From: Paracamarosporium sp. OC-R06-R3
Lineage: Eukaryota; Ascomycota; Dothideomycetes; Pleosporales; Didymosphaeriaceae
Direction: 5' to 3'
DNA: 64,000 nucleotides
NCBI GenBank assembly: GCA_019828545.1
Contig: JACVRA010000086.1
Coordinates: 340,503-404,502 of the forward strand
How positions within the stretch are numbered: the first letter of the stretch is position 1; each line of letters starts with the position of its first letter. The position numbers and the translations under genes are program-made. Of this stretch, positions 49,595 through 59,293 are shown piece after piece. Below the pieces are notes generated by a model, which had not been told where the DNA came from, ran no database searches, and saw only the letters and a list, made by a program, of their open reading frames with translations.

Positions 49595-50607
49595 ATTGCT
49601 GCTCGCCGCGGGTTGCCCACAGGAGATGTGAGGGAGAATGCGCCGCTCGTGGGGAGGTTTCGAAGCGAGGGCGAAGAAAGTGAGGAGACGAGCCAACAGC
49701 AGAAGCATATAATGTTACACCAACGATCTACAACAGATGCATCGGCTAGTACGACTATGCCACATGTATTGCGGGACACAGCATGTGTTCGGGAGCCCTT
49801 GGAGGCATACCGCGCACACACACATCACCTACGAAGATACGGGCACCGACCCGACTCGAACAATGACGTTACGGACGCACCATTCAAAAGAAAAATTCTC
49901 TCGTGGACACTGCTCGACCTGTGGAGAAGCGCAAGCAAAATACCAACGGGAGGCTGTTCATGTTCTTACATTCCTTCATCACCTGTTTTCTTTTCAAATA
50001 ACAATACCCGTTTTTCTTGTGTTATAGTTTAGCATACTGAAGCATTTACAATGGCTATGCATGGAGTGGAACTCGTGAGCTTGCTCCGTTTTTAGATTTT
50101 GGCACTTTGGTTGCGGTGTATGTAAGACTACCAGACCAGCCATAGCAATTGATATCATGTCTTAAAACTTAGTCTTTATTCTCAATGCATTTGCGAATTG
50201 AGTCCATTTTGGGCTTTGTATCATGATGCTTTACCTGACGTACTTCATTTGGAATTACCAGTATTGTTTTCCAATTTCTGTTCAAACTCGAGTATTTTGA
50301 TAGAGGCACTCCTTCCCCCATGCACACTGTAGCTTCCTCTACTTCCTCTATCGTCACCCCCAGCATTGTACCTTCTTTCCTTGACAACACCAATAAACAA
50401 CCAAACACACGCAAGCTCCCGTCTCCAACTTCCATTCATCACTTTTCCTACCTACACGCACGCACCATTCTACCAATCGATTGCTACGCAACAAATTATA
50501 ATTGTCCATCATCCCTCTCAACATTGACAAGCATAGTCCCCATCCAACTCCTCCTCGCCCACGGCCCACTCTCCCCAGCGTACTACAGTCCCCCCGTACG
50601 CTCGTGC
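49595..50607. other. Intergenic, no supported gene
   Basis: About 1 kb with short frames only. From about 50320 the sequence is C/T/A-rich and could be the leader of the next small gene. Confidence 0.45.
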
Positions 50608-50883
50608 ATGACTTGCGGCGGCGGCAGTGAGGGAGGTTGTGCCGGTGGAGCTACCGGATGTGCGGCTCCTAGTGCTACTTGTGGTACAGCTGCTGCACCT
50701 GTCTCTTCCGGTGGTGCGGCTCCTATCGCTGCTTGTCCTCCTCCGCGGTATCAGTCGCCTCTGAGAAAAGATCCGGAGCATTGGCAGAAGAGGAAGGAGA
50801 AGGTTAAGCGTGGGAAGAGTAAGGCGAAGGGGAAGGTAAGGGGTGTGCTGGTTAGGGCGAGGTTGATGAAGGCTGTCGTCTGA
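50608..50883 (+). CDS. Small Cys/Gly/Ala-rich protein with basic tail
   Basis: A 91-residue frame starting MTCGGGSEGGCAGGATGCAA, with six or so Cys in Gly/Ala/Ser/Pro context, followed by a strongly basic tail (KRKEKVKRGKSKAKGKVRG). The same frame is open upstream to 50320, but that part looks like leader sequence. No signal peptide is present at this start. No family is recognised; metal binding by the Cys is possible but unproven. Confidence 0.5.
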   Translation: MTCGGGSEGGCAGGATGCAAPSATCGTAAAPVSSGGAAPIAACPPPRYQSPLRKDPEHWQKRKEKVKRGKSKAKGKVRGVLVRARLMKAVV

Positions 50884-50976
50884 GCGAGACGTTTTGTGTT
50901 CCACTGAACGAACCTCTTCCCGCGAGCGAACAGCAAAGCCGTTGTCTGCGTCCAATCTCAACGAAATATCAGACCG

Positions 50977-51240
50977 ATGTCGAGGAGAAGTAGCAGCAGG
51001 CGCACGTCGACGACCAGCTCGCAATACCTAGAGCCGGATTTCAGTCGTTGGCCGGGCACCTACGTTATCCCTGGAACCTTTGTGTCCCCCGTAGAAAGGC
51101 AGAAGAACAGCGTTGGGAACCAAGACGCTTGGGAGAGATACAAGGACAGGTTCAAAAAGCTGTGGGCTCGCGTCCACACTCATCTGTGCAAAAAGTCTAA
51201 AGAGAAGACGTCTAAGCCGTCAAATGAGCGCATTCAATAA
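50977..51240 (+). CDS. Small hypothetical protein, 87 residues
   Basis: Single-exon frame starting [20 protein letters not shown], continuing with [20 protein letters not shown] and ending in a Lys-rich helix-like part. It is hydrophilic, with no signal or membrane segment. Its neighbour 94 bp upstream is also a small basic protein on the same strand. No known family is recognised. Confidence 0.5.
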   Translation: MSRRSSSRRTSTTSSQYLEPDFSRWPGTYVIPGTFVSPVERQKNSVGNQDAWERYKDRFKKLWARVHTHLCKKSKEKTSKPSNERIQ

Positions 51241-51683
51241 TGTTAGTGGAGGAAGTGGAATCTTTTTCCAGTCGACTCACTACACCATCTCGATCGACGT
51301 GCCAATCTGCATCCACACTCCTACTTTCGACTCGGCTCATACCTCATGGCCCGATGAACAAACTGATCCACGACTCGACAAAGGCCACACCAGCACCTTG
51401 GAAAGCTTACTGCCGAGTTCAAGCTCAGAAGCCAATGTTACCCAAACAACAAAACGTCCCAAGCAGAGAAGGGGGGCTTTTGTCATACGATTCAGAACGA
51501 AGATTCATAAACTTTCACAGCATTTCAAGCTCTACTGAGCCAGGCTTCGACTTTTATTGGTTTCGCAAACGTCAATGCACAGAAGGACGCTGGAAGTCGG
51601 AACTCATTCCGGGCGGAACGGAATGCGCACGGACACATGCGACAGTCGATCTCCCCGTACCTGCAGCTGACAAGCTTCATACA

Positions 51684-53639
51684 ATGCTGGCCAGGAACGC
51701 TCGCGGAGCTTTCGTATTGCTTCGAAATCGTCCGTACATATGTCAATCATGCTTGCGCCACGCAAAGAGCCTGCCGCTGGCTCATCGACAAGCCCCCAAG
51801 GCGAGGACTATCCAGACAGCTACCGAGCCACCGTCGAACGATGATGCGCCGTTTCGGAAGGTCCTCAAAGATGCCGCCAAAAAGAAGAAGAAAGATAATC
51901 GCGCAGCTAACGGGACGTCGAAGAAGTCCTCAAAGGCTCAGGATCCCCGACTAGAGAAATGGGAGCTGACGGTCGGCATTGAAATCCATGCGGAGCTCAA
52001 TACTGCCAGGAAACTTTTCTCGGACGCTGCAACGTCTGCCAATGCCACACCGAATACGCACGTAGCATTGTTCGATACCGCCTTCCCGGGAACCCAACCT
52101 CACTTCCAAAGGGAAACGCTCCTACCGGCATTACGCGCAGCTCTGGCTCTGAACTGTGAGGTCCAGCACAGAAGCAGCTTCGACCGGAAACACTACTTCT
52201 ACCAAGATCAACCTTCGGGTTATCAGATTACACAGTACTATGGTGAGCTTCTATGGGTTTGATTGTGCGACACCGTAGACTTAACAAGCCACAGAACCGT
52301 TTGCCAGAGATGGCCACATTACCCTCTATCCTCACGATTTCCCTGCCGGCGCCTGTCCCGAAGATGGTCCTGTTACAATTGGTATCAAGCAAGTTCAGAT
52401 GGAACAAGATACTGCCAAAACCGTTCAACAACCGCCATCGACCCATCTTCTCGATTTCAACCGTGTGTCGCACCCTCTTGTCGAAATCATATCGCTTCCT
52501 CAACTGCATAACCCGGTTACCGCGGCGGTATTTGTGCGTAAGATTCAGACGATTCTGAAGGCAGTGAATGCTGTCACAGCCGGCATGGAGATGGGAGGAT
52601 TGCGAGCTGATGTCAATGTCTCGGTCAAAGAGAAAGCCGGAAACTCGACGAGTAACATACATTCGTACCATGGTGTTGGGCAATTGGGACAGCGGACAGA
52701 AATAAAAAACCTGGCAAGTGTGAAGGCTATTGAAGATGCCATTATTGCAGAGCGCGACCGTCAAATCGACCTCATCGAGAACGGCGGCGTTGTGGAGGGC
52801 GAAACACGAGGGTGGACCTTGGGTAGCAAGACAACAAGGCGACTGCGAGGCAAAGAGGGTGAGATCGACTATCGATACATGCCCGATCCAGATATTGCGC
52901 CAGTGTTTATTGGAAAAGATCTCGTCAACCACTTGCAAAAGACTTTACCTGCCCTGTCGGATGAGACAGTGAGCACTCTGGTCGACGGCACCACCTATAG
53001 GTTGACGGCCAAAGACGCCAACACACTTATCCTTCTCGACGATGGCGATAGGCTCGACTTTTACTTCGATGTCGTCGAACACCTACGAACTACCTTCTCC
53101 GAACAACCGGACGTGCTGACCCGGGTGGGCAAAGTTGCCGGTAATTGGTGAGTCCAACTCTGGAAGCGGCTATGGCACGTGTCGATATCGATGTCTTACT
53201 AACACTGCCCGTGGCTAGGGTCCTGATGGAGCTCGGAGCCCTCTTCAAGGACGAAGACTGGTCTGCGACAAAGGTTACTGCCGATCAGCTTGCGTCCATC
53301 ATCGCCCACATATTACGCAAGCAGATTACAGGATCTACCGCGAAACGGCTTCTTTCGATGAAATTCGAAGGCGAGGTCCGCTCTGTGGAACAAATCATCG
53401 CCGACGAAGATCTGTTTCTGCAACCACTGACGGGCGACGAGTACCTAAGCCTTGCCCAAAGTTTATTAGAAGAGAAAGCAGATATGGCGAATGATATCGT
53501 GAATAAGCAGCAACTCGGGAAGATTAAATGGTTCGTGGGGCAGATGATGGCGCGTAGTGCGGAGGGCACTGTGGAGCCCGCTACCGCTGAAGTTGTGCTG
53601 AGAGAAGTATTACACCTGCCTCCAATGGAGCAGAAATAA
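51684..53639 (+). CDS. PET112: Glutamyl-tRNA(Gln) amidotransferase subunit B, mitochondrial
   Basis: Three exons: 51684-52242, 52295-53147 and 53219-53639; introns 52 and 71 bp; about 610 residues. A basic leader of about 85 residues gives way to [20 protein letters not shown], then [55 protein letters not shown] and [18 protein letters not shown], all GatB marks. The C-terminal YqeY-like helical part ends [20 protein letters not shown]. With GatA (and GatF or GatC) it converts Glu-tRNA(Gln) to Gln-tRNA(Gln) in mitochondria. The family call is firm; the long Lys-rich leader ([12 protein letters not shown]) is unusual. Confidence 0.96.
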
Positions 53640-53713
53640 AGCGCCCCTACGAATTAATCCAATCGATCACTGGCTGTGCCACCGGTCATAAGAACCGCTA
53701 ATACAATGTGACG

Positions 53714-56650
53714 ATGCCCGTTTGCATTTCTCCCCCGTTCGCCACCCCAACAAACCCCGTGCTGAACCATGGACGCGACTTATCTACCCACAATACTAAT
53801 CCCCTATGCTCAAACAGCTATCCCTCCCAACTGCAGCGACACCCCTCCACTACCCTCAACAATACAATGCCACACCCACACCATCCGCGTCCCCCACACC
53901 AGGGCCCATCCATCACCGAAACAAACCCCCAAGAAGCAAGACTCCAGCACGAAATACTAAAACTACTTGATTCTCGGAAACCAAAAACGCTGCACATACG
54001 GCAGCGACACCAATCTGCCGTGTGCACACGCAGACACGGGTCCAACGTCGCGGGCAAATACGCAGAGTGCAGGGCTGTGCTAGGCGCCGTGGTGCGCGAT
54101 TTGGGCGTTGTTGGAGAAGGTGTGTTTGAGGGTGTGGCTGGCGGGATGGGTGGTCAGGAGGAGAGGAGGGAGGGTCGGAAGGGTTGGGAGGTTGGTAAGG
54201 TGAGGAGTTCTGGGGAGAGGAAGAGGTGGCTTGGGGCTGTGGAAGAGAGGGTTAGGAGGACGGGGAGGGTTTGTCGTGGGGAGGGGGTGAGGGGGGGAGA
54301 GGAGGAACGAGAGGGAGGTGGTGAGAGGGAAGAGGGGTTTGGGCGTGGGGTGCAGAGTGAGGCGGTGGTGAGGCGTAGGAGTGCGAGGTTGGAGCCGTTT
54401 ATGGAGCGGTTGGCGCAGAGGGCGAGGGAGGGGGGCATCGAGTATGGCGCTATTGTAGGGGAGAGGCTATTGCATCCTGGTGTTGCTGGGGCGCCGAGGG
54501 GGAGACTGGGTGAGGTGTTGACGCAGCGGGGTCAGGGGAGACAGCTGGAGGACCAGAGTCAGGGGGGAAACGACGAAGTACGCCGTTTGCCGTCTGTGGG
54601 GGGTAAGAGCGCCGTTTCTGTGAGGCATTCGATTACTACGGCTGGCACCGAGAATGTGTTCAGGAGTATGAGGTACATGGTTTGTGGGATGTCGTATTTG
54701 AAACACGCTGTGCCTTCGAGGAAGGGGAAAGAGAATGCGGCGTTAGGTGGGACTGGGCACAGGGATATGTTCTCTAGGCAAAGAAGTCAGTCTGCGGATG
54801 CGAGGGGAGGGTCCAGCTCAGACAAGCAAAAGTCAAGGGCTACAACGAGTGGACTTCCGGCTGAAGTTATGGCTGGATCGTTTGGTAATGACCCTTCGCA
54901 GGATGCGGGGAAAGATGAGAGGAAATGGTGGCCGACGTTAAGAAACTCCAAGATTACTCCGTGGACTTCTCAGTTCAAGACGAAAGGTTTGGATAGCGCT
55001 GTGAGCGACACACATCATATTGGATGCGCACCAGGTCCGTCGACTAGAGCGACTACACTGGACGATGCTTCTAGGCCCGAGGCGAGCTTCTGCAGCTGCT
55101 GCTCGCCATCCTGTTACAAGTCGCAGACAAAAACCGTCAAGCCTCCTGCTGCACCACCTTCGAACCCTCCAAAACCAACGGTCGAGACACCAGTCCCTAC
55201 GATCAATTATGCTACCTTCCCGCCAGCCCGCGGTGGCCGTTCACACTCTTCGCTACCACGAGCCCTTGAATACGGTGTTGTCGACCCTCTCGCACTTCAC
55301 TTGAAGAAGAAACTTCTCACTTCAGCGGACGCAAATCTCGCCAACACATTGCTATCTATATGCAACGATAACGACAGATCTCCACTCAAGCTAGATACTC
55401 TGGTCTTGGACGATAAAAGAATACGAATCGAATGCTCCGAGCGTCTTGACCACATCTCCCACATTGCTGCTGCGGCTGCCAGGGCGAAGATCCGCAGAGA
55501 GAAGAAACGAGCTGCGCTGCAGGCGTCGATAAAGGTGCCTAGCCATACTATAGAGACAGCGCAGAAAGTGCAATTGCGGAGGGTAACGATCTTCGATGTG
55601 GATTGTAGAGCTATGGCATTGAGACGGCCTGGACGGCCGAAGAAGGTTGGTGTCCAGGAGGGATTGAAAGAAGAGCAGGATGTCCAGATCCGAGATCTGG
55701 ATGCTACGGCGATCAGAACAGAGAGACCTTTGACCACACCGTGGGAAGCCGCATGGCATAGGGACCTTCCTTTCAGAGCGCGGACAGATCGCGTGCAAAC
55801 TCCGAGTGTACGTTCGGACGCTGAGTCGGTGCCATACTCGCTTTCGAATGCGGTGCTTGCTGAGGAGCGTGTGAGGGGTCCGACGCTTCCTTGCCTAGAG
55901 GCATCTGAGAGTCTACCTACGTCTCGAGTCATCGATGCAGCAATCTTGCACCCTCTATGTCTGAACCCTGTAACACCTCCACCAGCACAGAGTACTATCC
56001 CGCCGTTATCACCGCGGAAGCTGGGAAAATTACCACCGTCCTCGCCGGCTCCAAGCTTCTTACCGATTCTGACGAACCAGAGTACTGGTCCGAAAATCCA
56101 GTCCCAGAGCCCGGTAGCTGGAATCGCAGCGTACGACACGGACCACGCTCACAAGGAGCCTACCAGAACGACTTCGTCAAGTAGCGCATTTCCGCAAGCG
56201 ATCGGTGCACACCCTTCAACGTACGACGACAACGACAACAACGAAACGCTCTATAGAACCTCAAATATGGAGGCTGCGAAAGTCTCGCATAGGACCGCGC
56301 CTGCTATCTCCCCCCGTTGGTCCCGCCCCTCATCCACCACAGCAACTATTGGTACAAAACCACCTGTCGCGCGCCACGTTTCAGTCCAAGCATCCAGCAG
56401 TCCCAACATCTCCTCTTCAGAGCCTGGAGATGATGGAACGGTCGACGAGCTGCATCAATCGACACATGCATTTGAGAAGACCCGGAGAGTGGCACCGCCG
56501 AGGAAATGCAAAGTAGTGACAGTGGGAGAGGCTAAGAGGGCTACGAGTATGGAAGGTATTGTGGAGGATGGGGTGGAGAGATTGGATTCTGCGACTAGTA
56601 TAAATAGATGTGTAGGTTCGAAGGTGGGGAAACCCGGATGGAGCAGATGA
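53714..56650 (+). CDS. Long, mostly disordered protein of unknown function
   Basis: A single open frame of about 978 codons from ATG 53714. The first 350 residues are rich in Gly, Arg and Glu; the rest is Ser/Pro/Thr-rich. The region around 520-690 looks most structured, with YGVVDPLALHLKKKLLTSAD and ERLDHISHIAAAAARAKIRR, followed by RRPGRPKKVG, an AT-hook-like sequence. No enzyme domain is recognised. The G-rich first part (54.1-54.5 kb) has skewed strand composition, so the true start or an unseen intron there is uncertain. The AT-hook suggests a nuclear role, as a weak inference. Confidence 0.68.
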   Translation: MPVCISPPFATPTNPVLNHGRDLSTHNTNPLCSNSYPSQLQRHPSTTLNNTMPHPHHPRPPHQGPSITETNPQEARLQHEILKLLDSRKPKTLHIRQRHQSAVCTRRHGSNVAGKYAECRAVLGAVVRDLGVVGEGVFEGVAGGMGGQEERREGRKGWEVGKVRSSGERKRWLGAVEERVRRTGRVCRGEGVRGGEEEREGGGEREEGFGRGVQSEAVVRRRSARLEPFMERLAQRAREGGIEYGAIVGERLLHPGVAGAPRGRLGEVLTQRGQGRQLEDQSQGGNDEVRRLPSVGGKSAVSVRHSITTAGTENVFRSMRYMVCGMSYLKHAVPSRKGKENAALGGTGHRDMFSRQRSQSADARGGSSSDKQKSRATTSGLPAEVMAGSFGNDPSQDAGKDERKWWPTLRNSKITPWTSQFKTKGLDSAVSDTHHIGCAPGPSTRATTLDDASRPEASFCSCCSPSCYKSQTKTVKPPAAPPSNPPKPTVETPVPTINYATFPPARGGRSHSSLPRALEYGVVDPLALHLKKKLLTSADANLANTLLSICNDNDRSPLKLDTLVLDDKRIRIECSERLDHISHIAAAAARAKIRREKKRAALQASIKVPSHTIETAQKVQLRRVTIFDVDCRAMALRRPGRPKKVGVQEGLKEEQDVQIRDLDATAIRTERPLTTPWEAAWHRDLPFRARTDRVQTPSVRSDAESVPYSLSNAVLAEERVRGPTLPCLEASESLPTSRVIDAAILHPLCLNPVTPPPAQSTIPPLSPRKLGKLPPSSPAPSFLPILTNQSTGPKIQSQSPVAGIAAYDTDHAHKEPTRTTSSSSAFPQAIGAHPSTYDDNDNNETLYRTSNMEAAKVSHRTAPAISPRWSRPSSTTATIGTKPPVARHVSVQASSSPNISSSEPGDDGTVDELHQSTHAFEKTRRVAPPRKCKVVTVGEAKRATSMEGIVEDGVERLDSATSINRCVGSKVGKPGWSR

Positions 56651-57834
56651 TACGGTAGAGGTTGAGGGCAGGGTGCCGACGAATTGGTGATAGTTGATTC
56701 TGGTGGTGTTCGGTTGTGTAGGGTGATGGTTAATGATGGAGGCGTTGTTGATGTCGAGTTGAATAAAATTTACCAAGTACAACAACGGTTCACAGCGGGT
56801 GATGAAAGTTCCTGGACACTTCAACAGGCGTAAATATCGCTGTGTTACCCCAGGATATACAATACATAAGCCGATACTGCGTAAGATGATGCTGGTTAAG
56901 GCTTTTCCCATAGAATCGGTCTCCATGTTGTATTACCCTGGCGTAACACAGCGACGGAAAGCAGATGAGAGAAGTTCAAAAACTACAGTCACCCATTACA
57001 GCTTTTAATCGTCCTGGCCGCACCCGTGTCAGGAGTATAATTGCGTGATATATCGTTCCTGAGCGAAACTATAGCTAAGGGAATGGGCTTCGCCAAATCA
57101 GCGGGGAAAGAAGACGCTGTTGAACTTGGCTTCAATTTGACATTGTGAAAAGACATAGGGGGTGCAGAATGAGTTGCAGCTTCGGCGCCAATGAAATACT
57201 ACTGCCTTTATCGTCTTTTTACTTATTGATGGGACGGAGCTGGGTCTCACCGCCTGACTACTAGCGTAAAGGTCCTTCGTGGGCCAATCCGGGTTGAAGA
57301 CATTGTCAGATGGGGAGTTTGATTGGGGCGGCACATCTGTTAGCCATAACGCAGGTGTCATAAGGGTGACTCATGGAGAACAGAAATTTGATGCGTTGAA
57401 TACAACCACTAGGCTCGTCATCATGCCAGGAAAGATCGGGTCGTTCAGACTTTGATATTCTGTCGTGAAATAGTTCATCATTTCGTAAGTTCGAAGCTAT
57501 CCACCTAAGGGCTGACCCACCAATTTGTTGAGAAGGCACCTGTCATAGACCTTGACGGGCAAGAAAGCTCTTGCCCTATAAGGAAAGTTACAGGAAAGTT
57601 ATGTAGGTGCTTATATATGTTAGGAAAAGTTCGGCGTAGGCCTGAGTACAAAAGCAAATACAAAAAAGAAAAGGGTATTCCCCTGGGAATCGGCACAAAA
57701 AGAGCGTAGTAAAGAAAGGAGCAAAGAGACAGGAATGTGATCTTCCTCCATTCTCACAAGCAATTTGTTTACCCAACAACCCGCTTTGTATGACCACCAT
57801 CGCATCGTGCTCTCAACATACTTCACGCCCCTTC
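56651..57834. other. Intergenic, no supported gene
   Basis: About 1.2 kb between the disordered protein and the HeLo gene. It contains one inverted repeat (56837-56954). Short frames only. Confidence 0.5.
56837..56954. repeat. Imperfect inverted repeat, about 30-bp arms
   Basis: The left arm begins TCGCTGTGTTACCCCAGG at 56837. The right arm ends at 56954 and is its near-perfect inverse. About 60 bp separate the arms. It could be a short MITE relic or a hairpin; no target duplication is evident. Confidence 0.7.
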
Positions 57835-58629
57835 TCACCAACTGAATGTTCCTCCAGTGGCGTTGCCAAGCTGGAGGCCTTTGTTGCCACTGCCTGAAAA
57901 GATAGTGTTACCATGGTGAATCGCATCGCCACTTGTCGCCACCTTCGTGATTGCTTGCTCCAACGGTTTGTCTTGAGCTGCGGCGATCTCTTTCAATACA
58001 GAGATGCTTTCGCCCTTACCTTCGCCTCCCACAATCTCCTCTACTTCTCTGTCGCAAAGCAGGCGCTGATTCGGCTGAGTATCCGGGAAGAGAGCACACA
58101 AGCCTTGGAGCAGATCATTGATATCTTTGATGAGTTGTTCGAACTGCTTCTTCTGAAACAACGCCCACTTTGTCTTTTTTAGGATACCTGGCTTAGATCG
58201 GTTTTGGCGATGGATGGCCAGCTCTTACATCTTGTTGTGCAGTCTCTTCATTGCCGGATCCAGGTGTGTCTGCGGGTCGTATACGGCAAGGCTTCCGTCC
58301 TGAGACGCCGTCTGACTCTTGTATTCGTCCGATACTCCTTGTGCTTTTTGGAATAGGGTTACAAGCTGCATAAGCAAGGCCTCCGCCTGTTCGGTTGCAT
58401 CTGACCCAAAACGCTCCTGAAGCGACTTCGTATCTCCATCCTCATCCAGACCTACGGACTTGCCCCACCTCGACAAGCGAAGTTTTGCGTTGTCAAGTTT
58501 GAGCTGGCATGTTTGGAAACTCTCTCCGAAATCGTGGCTGAGCTGGACGAGCTCAAAGCAGTCGAGTGCGACGTTGAACAAGCCAGCGAGGCCGAGGGCA
58601 CCCAAGGTAAGACCAACTACCTCTGCCAT
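57835..58629 (-). pseudogene. HeLo-domain cell-death effector with C-terminal amyloid-type motif, one internal stop
   Basis: A single minus-strand frame of 264 codons plus stop, from ATG 58629-58627 to TGA 57837-57835, interrupted by one TAA at 58227-58225 (codon 135). The first part, LGALGLAGLFNVALDCFELV and CQLKLDNAKLRLSRWGKSVG, is a HeLo domain as in HET-S. After the stop the same frame goes on with text that fits the second half of the domain (ILKKTKWALF, then LIKDINDLLQGLCALFP). The last residues GNKGLQLGNATGGTF form a motif with a G-L-Q-L-G core, matching one in the neighbouring NLR. No GT-AG intron keeping phase could be found around the TAA. HeLo proteins act on membranes in fungal cell death once their motif is templated. 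This allele may be dead, truncated or read through. Confidence 0.75.
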
Positions 58630-58770
58630 GTCGGTTCAGTGAAATGGAGATGAGTATGATGGTAAAGGCGAGAAAGCAAGAAGAGATACAAAAAAGTGGA
58701 GACGAGTATGATGGTAAAGGCGAGAGAGTAAGAAGAGATACAGAAAAGAGATCAGGAGATGTGCGCATTT

Positions 58771-58946
58771 ATCAACAACTGAGACACCAGCCAAGTTGGG
58801 ACGGTTCAGCATCACGCGAGGAGTGCAGCCATATTCTATTATACAATCCAATGGCGCACTGCAGCATCTCGACCACATTTGAATGTGGCAGCATATAGGT
58901 CGGATATAACTCTGGCTCTATCTACGTCGCTGCAGCCAGTAAGGTT
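58771..58946 (+). repeat. Tandem unit 1: decayed copy of NLR promoter and first exon
   Basis: 176 bp. It starts ATCAACAACTGAGACACCAG, as do units 2 and 3. Its ATG at 58851 opens a 15-codon frame (to 58898) resembling the NLR start (MAHCSISTTF) but stopping before the motif is complete. It ends with a relic of the exon 1 donor. Confidence 0.85.
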
Positions 58947-59112
58947 ATCAACAACTGAGACACCAGCCAAGTTAGGACAGTTCAGCATCATGCGTGAGTG
59001 CATCTACGTTCTGCTACATAATCTAATAGCGCATTACAATATCTCGACCACATTTGCAGGTGGCGGGAACTAGGGGTTGCAGGTCGGATACGTTGCTGTA
59101 GCCAGTAAGGTC
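58947..59112 (+). repeat. Tandem unit 2: decayed copy of NLR promoter and first exon
   Basis: 166 bp. The NLR start codon position reads ATA (59036-59038). A TAG replaces the Arg codon just before the GLQVG text, which is otherwise still legible. The changes are G-to-A and C-to-T, as RIP would leave. Confidence 0.85.
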
Positions 59113-59293
59113 ATCAACAACTGAGACACCAGCCAAGTTGGGACGGTTTAGCATTACCCGCGAGTGCAGCTACGTTCCACTACACAATCCAATGGCGCAC
59201 CGTAGCAGCTCGACCACATTTACAGGTAACGGCAACCGGGGGTTGCAGGTCGGATCCAACTTCGGCTCTATTCACACCTACGTAGCCGGTAAG
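59113..59293 (+). repeat. Tandem unit 3: intact NLR promoter-proximal DNA, first exon and donor
   Basis: About 181 bp, the copy used by the NLR gene. It contains the ATG at 59192, the motif-coding exon to 59288 and the GTAAG donor. Intergenic duplication with units 1 and 2 is clear by eye. Confidence 0.85.

Noticed and set aside
52228..52938. 236-codon minus-strand frame
   Set aside because: Antisense to GatB exon 2, whose plus-strand protein is strongly conserved.
58225..58227. An intron explaining the stop in the HeLo gene
   Set aside because: The GT at 58228-58227 with the available AG sites shifts the frame or is too short; an upstream phase-0 donor would delete conserved HeLo text.
59113..59293. 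The three ~170-bp units as a CRISPR-like or satellite array
   Set aside because: There are only three long degenerate units, they contain a gene's start and first exon, and no spacers exist.
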